A program made the translations under genes and the position numbers. Under the pieces are notes generated by a model. That model searched no databases. It was not told the DNA's origin and saw only the letters and a program-made list of their open reading frames with translations. From contig NZ_CP041660.1 in the NCBI RefSeq assembly GCF_007289895.1, positions 1,488,001 through 1,552,000 on the forward strand: DNA of 64,000 nucleotides. The letters are read 5' to 3'. The DNA is from Catenovulum sediminis. GTDB lineage: Bacteria; Pseudomonadota; Gammaproteobacteria; Enterobacterales; Alteromonadaceae. This document shows positions 35,650 through 45,998 of this stretch, piece after piece (position 1 is the first letter of the stretch; the number at the start of each line of letters is the position of its first letter).

Positions 35650-35930
35650 TACGAGCTACGAGCTACGAGTTTCAAGTTTCAAGTTTCAAGTTTCAAGTTT
35701 CACAACAAGTGTAGCTCGCTCTTTTAGGGCGACAATCTGAATGCGGCAATAGTGTATCCTTCATTGTTGGCCTAAAGGCCAACCTACACTTTGTCGGCGT
35801 AAACACCGACCTACATCGCTTTTTGCTCGAAGCTCGAAGCTTGTAGCTTGTAGCTTTTAACTATTGCTGCTTTGTCGCCCTAAAGGGCAGACCTACACTC
35901 GTAGCTCGAAGCTCGAAGCTCGAAGCTAAG
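35650..35930. repeat. 7-bp tandem repeat field with palindromic cassettes
   Basis: Three GAGCTAC units and then five CAAGTTT units (35650-35702) are followed by palindromes built on GTCGGCG...CACCGAC, GGCC...GGCC and GTCGCCC...GGGC. Opposite-orientation units (CTCGAAG, CTTGTAG) follow at 35827-35860 and 35900-35926. A 28-nt cassette at 35789-35816 recurs, inverted and identical, at 60584-60611. No gene is seen here. Confidence 0.85.
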
Positions 35931-37667
35931 TTACTGCAACCAATCTAAAAACTGTTCTAATCCAAATTCAGCTTGATAAATAAATTCTGCTTGTTCCGTT
36001 TCACCGGCAGGAAAAATTAATAATGCAGGTGGTCCAAATAAATTATGCATGCTTAAAAACGACTGTTTGGCAGTTGTCATATCGGTTAAATCTAACTGCA
36101 AAAACTGATAATTGGGATAATCCGCCGCATCCACTTTGGCAAATACTTCATGCTCTATCACCTGACAACTGGCACACCAGTCGGCATATAAATCCACAAC
36201 AGTGCGTTTGCCAGAAGAAGCTATCAATGCATTAAGTTCTGCTACATTATCCACTCGTTTAACCAGCGCTGGTTTTGCAGCTTGCGCAAGTGAACTTGTC
36301 GCTGATGGATAAGCCATGTGGTAATGATGGTAAAACCAAAAAACCGAGCCTATTAACAATATCCAAGCCAACGCTTGTTTATTTTTATCAAATGCAGTCG
36401 CAACTGAGTTAAACAACCCTAAGTGTGCGGCTAACCAGATTGCCAGCGTGCTCCATAAAGCGGCGGCATACAAAGGAGATAATAAACGGGCAAACATCCA
36501 TACTGCCATTGCTAACATCAGCACACCAAATAATTGTTTAACAACAATCATCCAACTGCCTGATTTTGGCAATGCAGTCCCTAAACCGGCCCCCACTAGA
36601 ATCAGCGGTAAGCCCATCCCGATACTCAGTGCAAATAATGCTGAGCCACCTAACACTGCATCACCTGTGGTTGAAATATACACCAAAGCGCTCGCAAGCG
36701 GTGCCGAAACACAAGGCGATAAAGCGAAAGCCGATATACCACCGGCTACATAGGTTGCAAGCAAGCCTTTACTTTTACCCTGACCTTGTTGCAGTTTATC
36801 TTGCCATTTTTGCGGCAGTTGCAATTCGTAAAAGCCAAACATCGCAAATGCTAAAGCAACAAATATAGCGGTAAATACAACCACTAACCAAGGCTCTTGC
36901 AAATACAGCTGTAAATTAAAGCTGGCACCAAAATAACCAACCAAAATACCACTGAGCGTATAAAAGGTTGCCATCCCCAATACATAAGCAACAGATAATA
37001 ATAAACTGCTGCGCACCAGAGTTGATTTTTGCGAACTGATTATCGTGCTCAAAATAGGCACCATGGGTAAAACACAGGGCGTCAAAGACAAACCAATACC
37101 CAGCAGCAAAAAGCCTAGCAAGGTTAAAATAAAACTTTTATCGTCAAACAACTCAGTCGAAACAGATGAAATGGCTGAAGTAGCTGAATTAACTTGACTA
37201 TCAGTGCTTAGGCCTGCATTGGGTTTATCTAACAGGGGCACTTCAACTAATACAGGCGGGTAACATAACCCGGCGTCTGCACACCCTTGATAAGTCACCA
37301 ACAACTTATCCTTGTTAACTTGGGCGACATCAAGTGTTACATCTAGTTGCTGCCGAAAAACGGTGACTAAGCCAAAATACTCGTCATGCTTTTCTTTGCC
37401 GGATTGTTTAAAAGTGAGCGGAATTTCTGCACCACCTGAGCCTACACTGGATTTAGCGCGGGTTTTATCTTTATATAAATAATAACCATCAGCAATCGTC
37501 CAACTCAGTTTTAATTCATCACCCATTTGCTGAAAATCAAATTGAAATGCCTGTTCGACAGGCAAAAAATCGGGTTCTGAATTCAGTGACGAAAAATCCA
37601 ATGCATGCAGCATTGCAGAAAAAGAAACGGAGAGAAAAACCAGTAATCGAAGCGTTAAACGCAGCAA
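35931..37667 (-). CDS. dsbD: DsbD, protein-disulfide reductase
   Basis: A 578-residue three-domain protein: signal peptide, periplasmic alpha domain with the GCADAGLCYPP cysteine pair, a membrane beta domain of about eight helices with Cys in SLTPCVLPMVP and LSPCVSAPL, and a C-terminal thioredoxin-like gamma domain with WCASC. It carries electrons from cytoplasmic thioredoxin to periplasmic DsbC/DsbG and cytochrome maturation proteins. Length and all redox Cys are normal. Confidence 0.94.
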   Translation of the reverse strand: MLRLTLRLLVFLSVSFSAMLHALDFSSLNSEPDFLPVEQAFQFDFQQMGDELKLSWTIADGYYLYKDKTRAKSSVGSGGAEIPLTFKQSGKEKHDEYFGLVTVFRQQLDVTLDVAQVNKDKLLVTYQGCADAGLCYPPVLVEVPLLDKPNAGLSTDSQVNSATSAISSVSTELFDDKSFILTLLGFLLLGIGLSLTPCVLPMVPILSTIISSQKSTLVRSSLLLSVAYVLGMATFYTLSGILVGYFGASFNLQLYLQEPWLVVVFTAIFVALAFAMFGFYELQLPQKWQDKLQQGQGKSKGLLATYVAGGISAFALSPCVSAPLASALVYISTTGDAVLGGSALFALSIGMGLPLILVGAGLGTALPKSGSWMIVVKQLFGVLMLAMAVWMFARLLSPLYAAALWSTLAIWLAAHLGLFNSVATAFDKNKQALAWILLIGSVFWFYHHYHMAYPSATSSLAQAAKPALVKRVDNVAELNALIASSGKRTVVDLYADWCASCQVIEHEVFAKVDAADYPNYQFLQLDLTDMTTAKQSFLSMHNLFGPPALLIFPAGETEQAEFIYQAEFGLEQFLDWLQ

Positions 37668-37788
37668 AATAAACTCCTAAAGCACAACAACAAATTGAGC
37701 GAACAATTAGCTTTACACAATCAATGTAAACCAAGACCCGAAAACAACTGATTTGGTTTCAAATTTTTTATTATTAATAATATGCTTA

Positions 37789-38211
37789 TCACTTACCTTT
37801 AAAAACAGATAGGATTTTAGCAAAGATCCCGCCTGATTGTTGCTCATCAACTTCCGCAGCCAGAAAAATGCGCAGTGAAGCCGGCGCGCCGGGTCCCCAA
37901 GGCCACCAGGCAACCATTAATCGGTTATTGCTACCTGGCAGGTATGAATATAAATATTGGCGATTTTCCATTTTAGCAAACATGCCCGCACCGTCTTTAA
38001 CCTCAGCGGGCGCTTTGCGAATGTCAGAGCGATCCCACTTGTGTCCAAATTCACTTTCTAACCATGGCAGGATAAATTCAAACAGCGGTTTGGGCACCTC
38101 TGCCATTAGAGCATTAAAGCGGTTATCTGGCAGCCACTCCAGCTCTTCAGGTAACTGCTGTATTAAAGGCTCTGCTGCTGTTTTTAAATGGTTTAATTCT
38201 GTCTCATTCAT
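37789..38211 (-). CDS. Unrecognised 140-residue cytoplasmic protein
   Basis: A soluble acidic protein with no signal peptide or known motif. The centre is rich in aromatic residues (YLYSYLPGSNNRLMVAWWPW), and the C terminus carries EVDEQQSGGIFAKILSVFKG. ATG 38211 is preceded by AAGGATATG in the coding direction, a plausible ribosome site. Stands alone upstream of dsbD in the same direction. I do not recognise a family. Confidence 0.6.
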   Translation of the reverse strand: MNETELNHLKTAAEPLIQQLPEELEWLPDNRFNALMAEVPKPLFEFILPWLESEFGHKWDRSDIRKAPAEVKDGAGMFAKMENRQYLYSYLPGSNNRLMVAWWPWGPGAPASLRIFLAAEVDEQQSGGIFAKILSVFKGK

Positions 38212-38326
38212 ATCCTTATCCTTTTTATACGTTTCTGTTAAAACTCAACTATCATTTACAATAGATGCATGTACCATTCAACCAAGCACGAGATACAAGC
38301 ACAAGATATAGGCCAACAATCATTTA

Positions 38327-39229
38327 ATGAAGTTTAAACGAATCTTAAGTTATATAGGTATTTTTTTATTGACCATTACGTCTAACTCGTACGTAATGGC
38401 TGATAGTGAGCTCGTTTCAGCCAACAAACAATTACCCGAAATTGAGTTGGGTATGTATAAAGAACATATCGCAGCCGCCAGAAAGCTTTTTCAAAACGCC
38501 TCATGTGATGAGATAACTGACTACTATCAAAACAACAATCAAATAATGATGGAGGCAATTATCTTTTGTCAGGCGCTAGTCGCCGGCGGGTACCCAGTAA
38601 AAATTAGATTTACCCCCTACCCATTGCAAGAAAGATTATTGCTAGAAATGAAAAAAGAGCGGGCATTGGCAGCCGGATTTGCATTTTGGAGTAATTCATA
38701 CAGCAAACAACATTATTACAAATCCATCGCTTTGTTAGATAAATACACATATGAAAAAGGTTTATATACCACAACTGATAATCGCAAGCTGTTAAATATA
38801 CAAACGGTAGAAGCACTTAAAAACTTTAAGGCCGTTAGTCATCGCACCTGGCACTTAGACTGGTCAGAAATAAGCTGTATTGGCAGCAAAAAGTTATCCG
38901 TTACTAGTTTTCCGCAAATGTTTAAAATGGTTAACCTTGGCCGCGCCGATTATCTTATTACCAGCTTTTCAAATACAGAAGATCTCAGTCAAGTTCACCA
39001 CGGTATTAAACTTATACCGGTACCGGGCTATAAAATTAAATTTCCCGATTCCTTGCACTTTTTTGTGAGCAAATCACACCCAGCGGGCGCAAGCCTGTTT
39101 GCCGCATTGCAAAACGGTTTAAAAAAGCTTCACAATCAAGGCATCATAAAAAAAGCATATCAGAAACACGGAATGCACAATCAAAAAGTTAAAAACTGGA
39201 AAACAATTGGCTGCAAACCCATAGATTAA
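38327..39229 (+). CDS. Exported solute-binding-like protein (SBP_bac_3 type)
   Basis: A 300-residue protein with a signal peptide (1-~25) and a periplasmic-binding-protein fold, inferred from IKLIPVPGYKIKFPDSLHFF followed by ALQNGLKKLHNQGIIKKAY, the C-terminal pattern of family-3 solute-binding proteins. No ABC permease is nearby, and such orphan proteins often act as sensors. A GAF-domain histidine kinase starts 69 bp downstream in the same direction, so the two may form a signalling pair. Confidence 0.68.
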   Translation: MKFKRILSYIGIFLLTITSNSYVMADSELVSANKQLPEIELGMYKEHIAAARKLFQNASCDEITDYYQNNNQIMMEAIIFCQALVAGGYPVKIRFTPYPLQERLLLEMKKERALAAGFAFWSNSYSKQHYYKSIALLDKYTYEKGLYTTTDNRKLLNIQTVEALKNFKAVSHRTWHLDWSEISCIGSKKLSVTSFPQMFKMVNLGRADYLITSFSNTEDLSQVHHGIKLIPVPGYKIKFPDSLHFFVSKSHPAGASLFAALQNGLKKLHNQGIIKKAYQKHGMHNQKVKNWKTIGCKPID

Positions 39230-39297
39230 AAACTTGCCAGTTACAAAGCTTGAACTATCCTCAAAAGATAGCTAGCAAATTAATCTCAGAGTTATTT

Positions 39298-40509
39298 ATG
39301 ATAGTTGCCCCGCCCTGCGGCAATGAAGATGCGCGTTTAGCGACACTGTTCAGTTACGATGTACTAGATACGCCAGCCGAATCTGCATACGACGACCTTG
39401 TAAGTCTAGCATCACACATTTGTGATAAACCCATCGCACTCATCAGTTTAATTGATGCAAAGCGCCAATGGTTTAAAGCTAAGGTAGGCTTAGATGCAAC
39501 CCACACCAGCAAAAATATTGCTTTTTGCTCACACGCTATTTTGCAGGATGATATTTTAGAAGTCCCAGATACGCTAGAAGATGAGCGTTTTTTTGATAAT
39601 CCTCTGGTTACAAGTGAGCCTAAAATTCGCTTTTATGCTGGTGCACCACTAATCACCAAACAAGGTTATGCATTAGGCACTTTATGTGTTATTGATAGAA
39701 AACCCGCTAAACTGAGTGCAGCACAGAAAGAGGCGTTGTCCGCATTAGCCCGGCAAACCGTAAGCCAACTCGAATTAAGGTTAAATAACCGCAAACTAGA
39801 TATCGCCAACAAACAAAAAAATAAACTTTTGCAAATTCTGTCACATGATTTACGCAGCGCGTTTGGTAACATTATCAACTTGGCTGATATGCTACAGTTA
39901 ATTGAAAAAGAACAACAACAAAAAACAAAGCATAATTACAATACCCAACACTTTTTGAGCTTGATTCTGCGCTCATCAAAACTCGGTTTAAGCTTGTTAG
40001 AAAACCTACTAAGTTGGAGCCTAATTACTGATAGTGAGCAGTTACTTCACAAAAAGCCGTTGAACGTACGTGCGATTATGATGGAAGCAATCAACTATCT
40101 GGCAACCAATGCGAAAAATAAAAGCCTGACCGTCAAAACAGATTTTAAACAAGATGCTATTTTTTATAGTCAGGAAAATTTATTTCGTTCTGTCATTCAA
40201 AACCTTCTACATAATGCAATTAAATTTTCCCCTGAAGGCAAAGACATCTGGCTCTTAGCAAATGAATTGGATGGTAAACTCATTATCACAGTGGCTGATC
40301 AAGGCATTGGCATGAGTAAAGAAGATTGTGCGTTATTATTTGGCAGCGGCGTCACAGCTAAAAAAGGTACGGCGGGAGAACAAGGCTCGGGTTTAGGCGC
40401 ACAAATCATTCGAGACTATGTGCGCGAACACCAGGGTGAAATTGAAGTACATTCGGCTGTTAATAATGGCACCGAAATAACCATTAGCCTGCCTCTATCA
40501 AATAATTAG
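39298..40509 (+). CDS. GAF-domain sensor histidine kinase
   Basis: ATG 39298 is preferred over TTG 39250. The product (~403 residues) has a GAF domain (LDTPAESAYDDLVSLASHIC to GTLCVIDRKPAKLS), a HisKA domain with the phospho-His in LLQILSHDLRSAFGNI, and an HATPase domain with N box (QNLLHNAIKFSP), G1 (DQGIGM) and G2 (GSGLG). No membrane segment, so it senses a cytoplasmic signal or redox state, or docks to another sensor. No response regulator is adjacent. Confidence 0.88.
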   Translation: MIVAPPCGNEDARLATLFSYDVLDTPAESAYDDLVSLASHICDKPIALISLIDAKRQWFKAKVGLDATHTSKNIAFCSHAILQDDILEVPDTLEDERFFDNPLVTSEPKIRFYAGAPLITKQGYALGTLCVIDRKPAKLSAAQKEALSALARQTVSQLELRLNNRKLDIANKQKNKLLQILSHDLRSAFGNIINLADMLQLIEKEQQQKTKHNYNTQHFLSLILRSSKLGLSLLENLLSWSLITDSEQLLHKKPLNVRAIMMEAINYLATNAKNKSLTVKTDFKQDAIFYSQENLFRSVIQNLLHNAIKFSPEGKDIWLLANELDGKLIITVADQGIGMSKEDCALLFGSGVTAKKGTAGEQGSGLGAQIIRDYVREHQGEIEVHSAVNNGTEITISLPLSNN

Positions 40510-40553
40510 CCAAACAATTAGAGCCACGCAACTTGTTTAGAGAAGCGGCTAAA

Positions 40554-42134
40554 TCAGGCCGCTCTTTCTGCTTCAGCATGGCTTGCAGGTTGCTGACGAA
40601 TCAAATAATCAAATGCACTGAGTGATGCGGTCGCTCCGCCGCCCATTGCAATAATAATTTGTTTATAAGGTGTAGTGGTCACATCGCCTGCAGCAAAAAC
40701 GCCTTCCATTGATGTTTCACCTCTCTCATTGATGATTATCTCCCCTCGTTTCGTCAAATCAATATCACCATCGACAAATTCACTATTAGGCACTAAACCA
40801 ATCTGCACAAAGATTCCGGCAAGCGCAATTTCGTGCGACGAATTATCACGTCTGTCTGTATAGGTTAAGCCCGTTACGCTTTGTCCATCCCCGTTGACCT
40901 CAGTTGTCAGCGCTTGAGTGATGATATCTATGTTGCCCATTGATTCAGCTTTACGCTGCAACACCTCATCAGCTCGCAATTTACTGTCGAATTCTAATAC
41001 AGTGACATGCTCTACAATACCGGCTAAATCAATTGCCGCTTCAATACCTGAGTTTCCACCACCAATTACTGCAACTTTTTTACCTTTAAACAAAGGTCCG
41101 TCACAATGAGGGCAATATGCAACACCTTTACCACTGTATTCTTGCTCACCGGGTACATTCATTTTACGCCAGCGCGCACCGGTTGCAACGATGACAGATT
41201 TACTCTGTAGAGTCGCTCCACTCTCTAAGCCAACCTCAACAAGCGTACTGCGTGAAATAGAGCTCGCTCTTTGCTGTTGCATAATATCAACCGCATAATC
41301 TTTAACATGCTCCTCTAATCCAGCGACCAACTTGGGCCCTTCTGTTTTTTTCACCGAGATAAAATTTTCAATCCCCACTGTATCCATTACTTGTCCGCCA
41401 AAACGCTCTGCGACAATACCCGTGCGCAAGCCTTTTCTGGCAGCATAAATAGCAGCTGCAGCGCCGGCAGGACCGCCCCCCACAACCAACACATCAAATG
41501 GGTCTTTTTGTTGAAGTTGTTCAACTTCTTTAGCCGCAGCACCCGTATCAATACGCTTTAATATCTCACCCAAGGCAATACGGCCTTGTGAAAATATTTC
41601 GCCATTGAGATAAACAGAGGGGACTGCCATTACTTTTCGCTGTGCAACTTCTTCGCTGAACACCCCACCATCTATCATCACATGCGTGATGTTTGGATTA
41701 ATCAATGCCATGAGGTTTAATGCCTGTACAACTTCGGGGCAGTTCTGGCAACTCAATGAAATATAGGTTTCAAAATGATATTCGCCGGGCAAGTTACGAA
41801 TTTGCTCGATCACATCGGCGCTTTGTTTTACCGGATGACCACCCGCCTGCAAAACAGCCAATATCAAAGAGGTAAATTCATGCCCCATGGGTACACCAGC
41901 AAAACCAGCTTGAGTAGCATGCGTTTTATCACGCACCCACATCATCGGCTTACGTTCATTTACGTCATTGGCTTGACGAATTTCGATTAATTCACTAACG
42001 GATGCTAAATCATCACTTAACGCTTTCAATTCTTTTGCCTTGTTGCTGTCATCCAGCGACAGAACCAATTCAACAGGCTGCTTAATGGCGGAAAAATGTT
42101 GTTTCAATTGTTGTTTGATTTTGGCGTCTAACAT
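40554..42134 (-). CDS. ahpF: AhpF, alkyl hydroperoxide reductase flavoprotein subunit
   Basis: A 526-residue protein with an N-terminal double thioredoxin-like domain holding SCQNCPEV, an FAD site ([19 protein letters not shown]), an NADH site ([16 protein letters not shown]) and the catalytic disulfide in [11 protein letters not shown]. It transfers NADH electrons to AhpC. Lies 85 bp downstream of ahpC on the same strand. Length fits the family (~520). Confidence 0.95.
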   Translation of the reverse strand: MLDAKIKQQLKQHFSAIKQPVELVLSLDDSNKAKELKALSDDLASVSELIEIRQANDVNERKPMMWVRDKTHATQAGFAGVPMGHEFTSLILAVLQAGGHPVKQSADVIEQIRNLPGEYHFETYISLSCQNCPEVVQALNLMALINPNITHVMIDGGVFSEEVAQRKVMAVPSVYLNGEIFSQGRIALGEILKRIDTGAAAKEVEQLQQKDPFDVLVVGGGPAGAAAAIYAARKGLRTGIVAERFGGQVMDTVGIENFISVKKTEGPKLVAGLEEHVKDYAVDIMQQQRASSISRSTLVEVGLESGATLQSKSVIVATGARWRKMNVPGEQEYSGKGVAYCPHCDGPLFKGKKVAVIGGGNSGIEAAIDLAGIVEHVTVLEFDSKLRADEVLQRKAESMGNIDIITQALTTEVNGDGQSVTGLTYTDRRDNSSHEIALAGIFVQIGLVPNSEFVDGDIDLTKRGEIIINERGETSMEGVFAAGDVTTTPYKQIIIAMGGGATASLSAFDYLIRQQPASHAEAERAA

Positions 42135-42219
42135 AACAACTCCAAGATAAAAAAATTATGATTGCTCTGAGTTTGAAGCTGCCTAAGCAGCTTCAGGGAA
42201 ACCAGCAAAGAAAAGCACT

Positions 42220-42789
42220 TTAGATTTTGCCTACCAAGTCTAAAGAAGGTGCTAAGGTCTCTTCACCTGGCTGCCAAGCTGCCGGACAGACTTCGCCGTC
42301 ATGCTCTGCAACATACTGAGCTGCCTGAATTTTACGGACAAGCTCTTTAGCGCTTCGGCCAATACCTAAATCATGTACTTCAGCAACTTTAATCTCGCCT
42401 TCTGGGTTAATCACAAAAGTACCACGCAGTGCTAAACCATCTTCTTCAATCATTACACCAAAGTTGCGTGAAATGCGGCCAGTTGGATCGCCAATCATGG
42501 GGAATTGAATTTTGTTAATGGTATCTGATGAATCGTGCCATGCTTTGTGCGTGAAGTGCGTGTCTGTCGATACTGAATACACTTCAACACCCATGCCTTG
42601 TAGTTGCTCGTAATAGTCAGCCAGATCGCCTAATTCAGTTGGACATACAAAAGTAAAGTCAGCTGGGTAGAAAAATACCACAGACCATTTACCCGCTAAG
42701 TCTTGGTCAGACACCTCGACAAATTCACCTTTGTGAAATGCTGTTGCTTTAAATTCTTTAAGTTTAGTGTTGATAATTGATTGAGTCAT
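42220..42789 (-). CDS. ahpC: AhpC, typical 2-Cys peroxiredoxin
   Basis: A 189-residue peroxiredoxin with the peroxidatic Cys in [16 protein letters not shown] and the resolving Cys in GEVCPAAW. It reduces hydrogen and alkyl peroxides and is regenerated by AhpF next door. AAGGAG lies before ATG. Two AATCGAAA motifs about 90-125 bp upstream might be regulatory, but no clear OxyR site was recognised. Confidence 0.96.
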   Translation of the reverse strand: MTQSIINTKLKEFKATAFHKGEFVEVSDQDLAGKWSVVFFYPADFTFVCPTELGDLADYYEQLQGMGVEVYSVSTDTHFTHKAWHDSSDTINKIQFPMIGDPTGRISRNFGVMIEEDGLALRGTFVINPEGEIKVAEVHDLGIGRSAKELVRKIQAAQYVAEHDGEVCPAAWQPGEETLAPSLDLVGKI

Positions 42790-42891
42790 TTACTTGTCTC
42801 CTTAGTTGTTTGGACAGGAAACATAGTAAATATTTAATGCTTTTTCGTATAACGGGCTGTTTCGATTGTAACGTTCGGTTTTTTCGATTAT

Positions 42892-43761
42892 CTACCATCT
42901 ATCCATATTTGGCTGGTACCATAAAGTTTTGTCTTGTAGCGGGGTTTCCTTTGGTAAGCTTGGGTTTTCTAGGCGAATTACGGTGCGCTGCAACAAGTTG
43001 GCTTTAAGAATGGCAGGCCCAAAGGTGTGCATAAACAAATCATCAAACTCACCATTCTCTCGCATCATATTGAGTCCTTGCTCTATTTTTTTCGCTAATA
43101 CATCTTCACGGCTATTCACGAAAAAATATAAAGCCGTTGGGTACTGCAAAACTAAATTTTTTTCTATCGCAATACCTTGCTTTGAGTACGTCAATGCTTC
43201 CTCCCAAATTTCAAAGACACTGCGTGGAAAGTATTGCGCTTCGCCATTTATTAAAATTTCAAATAATTGATCATAGCCTTCATAGCTAATAACTCTTAAT
43301 TGGTTGGCTCTTAAAATTTGCGTATCAGGCCAACTTTCACCCTGCACAGCTTTAAATAGACTCAATTGATTGACCGAACCGATAGTATCAAAAATACGTT
43401 GGTGCTCATCTTTTATTAATAATAAGCGCCAACCACTTAACCCTTTTACAATCGGAATACGTATTGGAAGATACAAGGCTTCTCGTTGTTTATTGGTCAT
43501 CGTCCAAACAACGTCAATTTGTCCGGAGTTAAGCATATTTAAGGCTTTATCCTGACCAACTTGCTCTGCAAACTGAGTCAACTTTAACGATGGATCACTT
43601 AGCGCTAAAGCACGACCTAACAAACGAATAGGGTAATTTTGCCGCTTATCCCATTCAGATAAAGGTGGTGGGTAATATATGTTTTCTGCTTGTGCGGTGT
43701 TGAATTGTAGCACGCAACATAAAACTAAAAATAGAAGTGACTTATCCATAATCCAAAGCAT
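42892..43761 (-). CDS. Exported solute-binding-like protein, orphan
   Basis: A 289-residue protein with a signal peptide (LLFLVLCCVLQFNTAQA) and a family-3 periplasmic binding fold: LKLTQFAEQVGQDKALNMLN, then GQIDVVWTMTNKQREALYLP matches the ligand-binding core of amino-acid-binding-like proteins. ATG 43761 or 43749 are possible starts. No transporter genes are near. Probably a ligand sensor or scavenging protein. Confidence 0.65.
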   Translation of the reverse strand: MLWIMDKSLLFLVLCCVLQFNTAQAENIYYPPPLSEWDKRQNYPIRLLGRALALSDPSLKLTQFAEQVGQDKALNMLNSGQIDVVWTMTNKQREALYLPIRIPIVKGLSGWRLLLIKDEHQRIFDTIGSVNQLSLFKAVQGESWPDTQILRANQLRVISYEGYDQLFEILINGEAQYFPRSVFEIWEEALTYSKQGIAIEKNLVLQYPTALYFFVNSREDVLAKKIEQGLNMMRENGEFDDLFMHTFGPAILKANLLQRTVIRLENPSLPKETPLQDKTLWYQPNMDRW

Positions 43762-43821
43762 TTTGCGATGATAAAAAAAGCATAGTCATTGGCAGGGCAA
43801 ATGTCAGGTATAAAAAATAAA

Positions 43822-44715
43822 TTAACGAACTATTTTATACTCTACCTGACGAGATTGTAGATAAGCTTCGGCGTTATCACCTTGCAACATCCCTAGTGTG
43901 GCTAAACTACCGGCCTGAACACAGTTTTTTGCAAAAACAGTAACCGATGCCGGCGCGCCGTCTACCGGCCAACCTGTAGACGGGTTTAAAATGTGGCCAA
44001 ACCTTTTGCCATTTACAACAGCTTCTCGATGATATTGACTACAGGTGGCCATTGCGCCCTGTTTAATTTCAAGCAGACTATGTTGCTCATCATAATGCTC
44101 GGGTAAGTCTAGATTCACTTTCCAATGAAGCCCATCGCGCCTTGCTTTGCTAACTTGAATGTCACCTGAAAAATTGACTAAAACAGAAGCGCGGGGGGCT
44201 AATTGAGTGCACGCCTGCGCAACCAAACCCACGGCATATTCCTTGGCAATGGCGCCTAAATCAATTTCCATACCTGCCGGCAAGGTCACTTGTTTGTTAT
44301 CAAATAACACTTTTTCCCAGCCAATCAAACATAAAAGAGCGTCAATTTGCTGCTGATTGGGTTGTCGATTATTCCCATCAAATGGCCAAGCTCGCCGTAA
44401 TATCCCAGAAGTTAGATCAAACAAACCTTTAGAAGATTGATAACATTGATCGGCAAAGCTCAACAGACGATAAGTTTCTTCGTCTATTGGGGTGCTTTCA
44501 CCACGCGCAGTATTAATTTGATGACAAATATTATCATTGCGATAACGACTAAATTTATTATCAACACGCAAAGCTTGATGATATGCCAATGCGGCAATTT
44601 GCTCGACCGTTGCAGGCTCTAAAGAATCGACCAATACTTCACACTGCCCTGCCATAGCTTTAAAACGAATACAAGCATGTTCATTGTAGAAATGAATTTT
44701 GTAGTCTGGACGCAT
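43822..44715 (-). CDS. apbE: ApbE-family FAD:protein FMN transferase
   Basis: A 297-residue protein with the ApbE signatures: DLGAIAKEYAVGLVAQ for flavin binding and HILNPSTGWPVD for Mg and substrate binding, plus NFSGDIQV. ApbE attaches FMN covalently to Thr of flavoproteins such as NqrB, NqrC or RnfG. No lipoprotein signal peptide is seen, unlike many homologues, so its location is uncertain. It lies 67 bp downstream of a TlpA-like gene on the same strand. Confidence 0.87.
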   Translation of the reverse strand: MRPDYKIHFYNEHACIRFKAMAGQCEVLVDSLEPATVEQIAALAYHQALRVDNKFSRYRNDNICHQINTARGESTPIDEETYRLLSFADQCYQSSKGLFDLTSGILRRAWPFDGNNRQPNQQQIDALLCLIGWEKVLFDNKQVTLPAGMEIDLGAIAKEYAVGLVAQACTQLAPRASVLVNFSGDIQVSKARRDGLHWKVNLDLPEHYDEQHSLLEIKQGAMATCSQYHREAVVNGKRFGHILNPSTGWPVDGAPASVTVFAKNCVQAGSLATLGMLQGDNAEAYLQSRQVEYKIVR

Positions 44716-44782
44716 AATATCTGCAAGCTCGATTTCTTTTCTGGTTATTATTCAGGTTATTATAAAAAAACAGTTAGACCAA

Positions 44783-45274
44783 CTATTCTTTTAACAAGCC
44801 TTTAATTTCGTCTTCATACTGCTTCTTTTTGGCCGTTAAAAAGCCAACATGCACATATCTTAGCTGTCCATTTTTATCTATTAAATAGCTACTTGGCATC
44901 CCCTTTAACTGGTAACTTTGCGCTATTTGACTTTCGGTATCATATACAATTGGAAAATTAGCGGGCACTTCCTGTAAAAATTGCTCTGCTAAGGTTTTAT
45001 CTGCATCAACCGTAACCGCAATAACAGTAAACCCTTTGTCTTGATACTTATTTTGCATGTCATTCATCCACGGAAATGATTTACGACAAGGGGCGCACCA
45101 AGATGCCCAAAAATCTAAATACACAACCTGACCCTTTAAATCACTTAATTTTTTAGGTAAATCAACTACGTTTAGTTCAAAGTCCGGCGCTGGCAAGGAT
45201 GGGGTGGCAGCGGTAAATTGGCTAACCGTCAGAAGTAATAAAGTGCAAATAAGTTTTATCAGTGGACGCATCAT
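44783..45274 (-). CDS. TlpA/ResA-like periplasmic thioredoxin
   Basis: A 163-residue protein with signal peptide (~1-23) and a thioredoxin fold carrying WCAPCRKSFPW and the cis-Pro region GMPSSYLIDKNG. Such proteins reduce periplasmic disulfides, often in cytochrome c maturation, and could draw electrons from DsbD. ApbE follows in the same direction. Confidence 0.85.
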   Translation of the reverse strand: MMRPLIKLICTLLLLTVSQFTAATPSLPAPDFELNVVDLPKKLSDLKGQVVYLDFWASWCAPCRKSFPWMNDMQNKYQDKGFTVIAVTVDADKTLAEQFLQEVPANFPIVYDTESQIAQSYQLKGMPSSYLIDKNGQLRYVHVGFLTAKKKQYEDEIKGLLKE

Positions 45275-45416
45275 GATTCCTGTTTTATGTTTTAAATATC
45301 TACGTAAAGATTTAGGTATAAGTTTACCTATGACCTAAAATATGGGTGATAAATTACATTAATTTACCAATAAAAGGGTAAACTATTCATTCTGGTAACC
45401 AAAAAGGGATGGAACA

Positions 45417-45998
45417 ATGGGTTTTAACAAATTATTTTTTCTGGCGACCCTGTTATTTAGTATCTGTGCTAACGCCAACGAACTCAGCAGCCAACAAATC
45501 GAAAAATGGTTAAAGGCCGCACCAACAGTAGCCGCTTGGGTTAAACAACATAATGAACAATTGCACCAATCGGGCGATATTGATTTTGCCAAATCCAGCC
45601 CTGATGTTGTTGCATCACAAGCACAAACCGCACTAAAGAAACTCAACCTGTATGATGAGTTTAATCGCATGGTTAAACAGCAAGGTTATAGCGGCGTTGA
45701 ATCTTTTTTCAAAGTACAAACACAAGTCGTGCAATCCTTCATTGCTATGACAATGCAAGCAGCTAACATTCCAGATGATGCGCAGCAAAAGCTCCGGCAG
45801 TCTTTAGCTGAAATTGACGCTACAGACGGACTCAGTGCAGACCAAAAACAAATGTTGAAACAGCAAATGCTGCAAATAATGGGACAGTTAGAACAGGTAA
45901 CAAATAGTTCAAACCTACCATCAGAGGATAAAAATATACAAGCAATTAAGCCTTACGCTCAGCAAGTTGAAAAAATGTTAAGTCAATTCGGTGATTAA
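45417..45998 (+). CDS. Exported helical protein of unknown function
   Basis: A 193-residue protein with signal peptide (MGFNKLFFLATLLFSICANA) and an all-helical, Gln-rich mature part (LKAAPTVAAWVKQHNEQLHQ, then DGLSADQKQMLKQQMLQIMG). Its TAA stop touches the ATG of the ion-channel gene (TAAATG), so the two are coupled. No family recognised. Confidence 0.7.
   Translation: MGFNKLFFLATLLFSICANANELSSQQIEKWLKAAPTVAAWVKQHNEQLHQSGDIDFAKSSPDVVASQAQTALKKLNLYDEFNRMVKQQGYSGVESFFKVQTQVVQSFIAMTMQAANIPDDAQQKLRQSLAEIDATDGLSADQKQMLKQQMLQIMGQLEQVTNSSNLPSEDKNIQAIKPYAQQVEKMLSQFGD

Noticed and set aside
42790-42891. OxyR operator upstream of ahpC
   Set aside because: Only two AATCGAAA motifs were found; the ATAG-N7-CTAT pattern is not present clearly enough.
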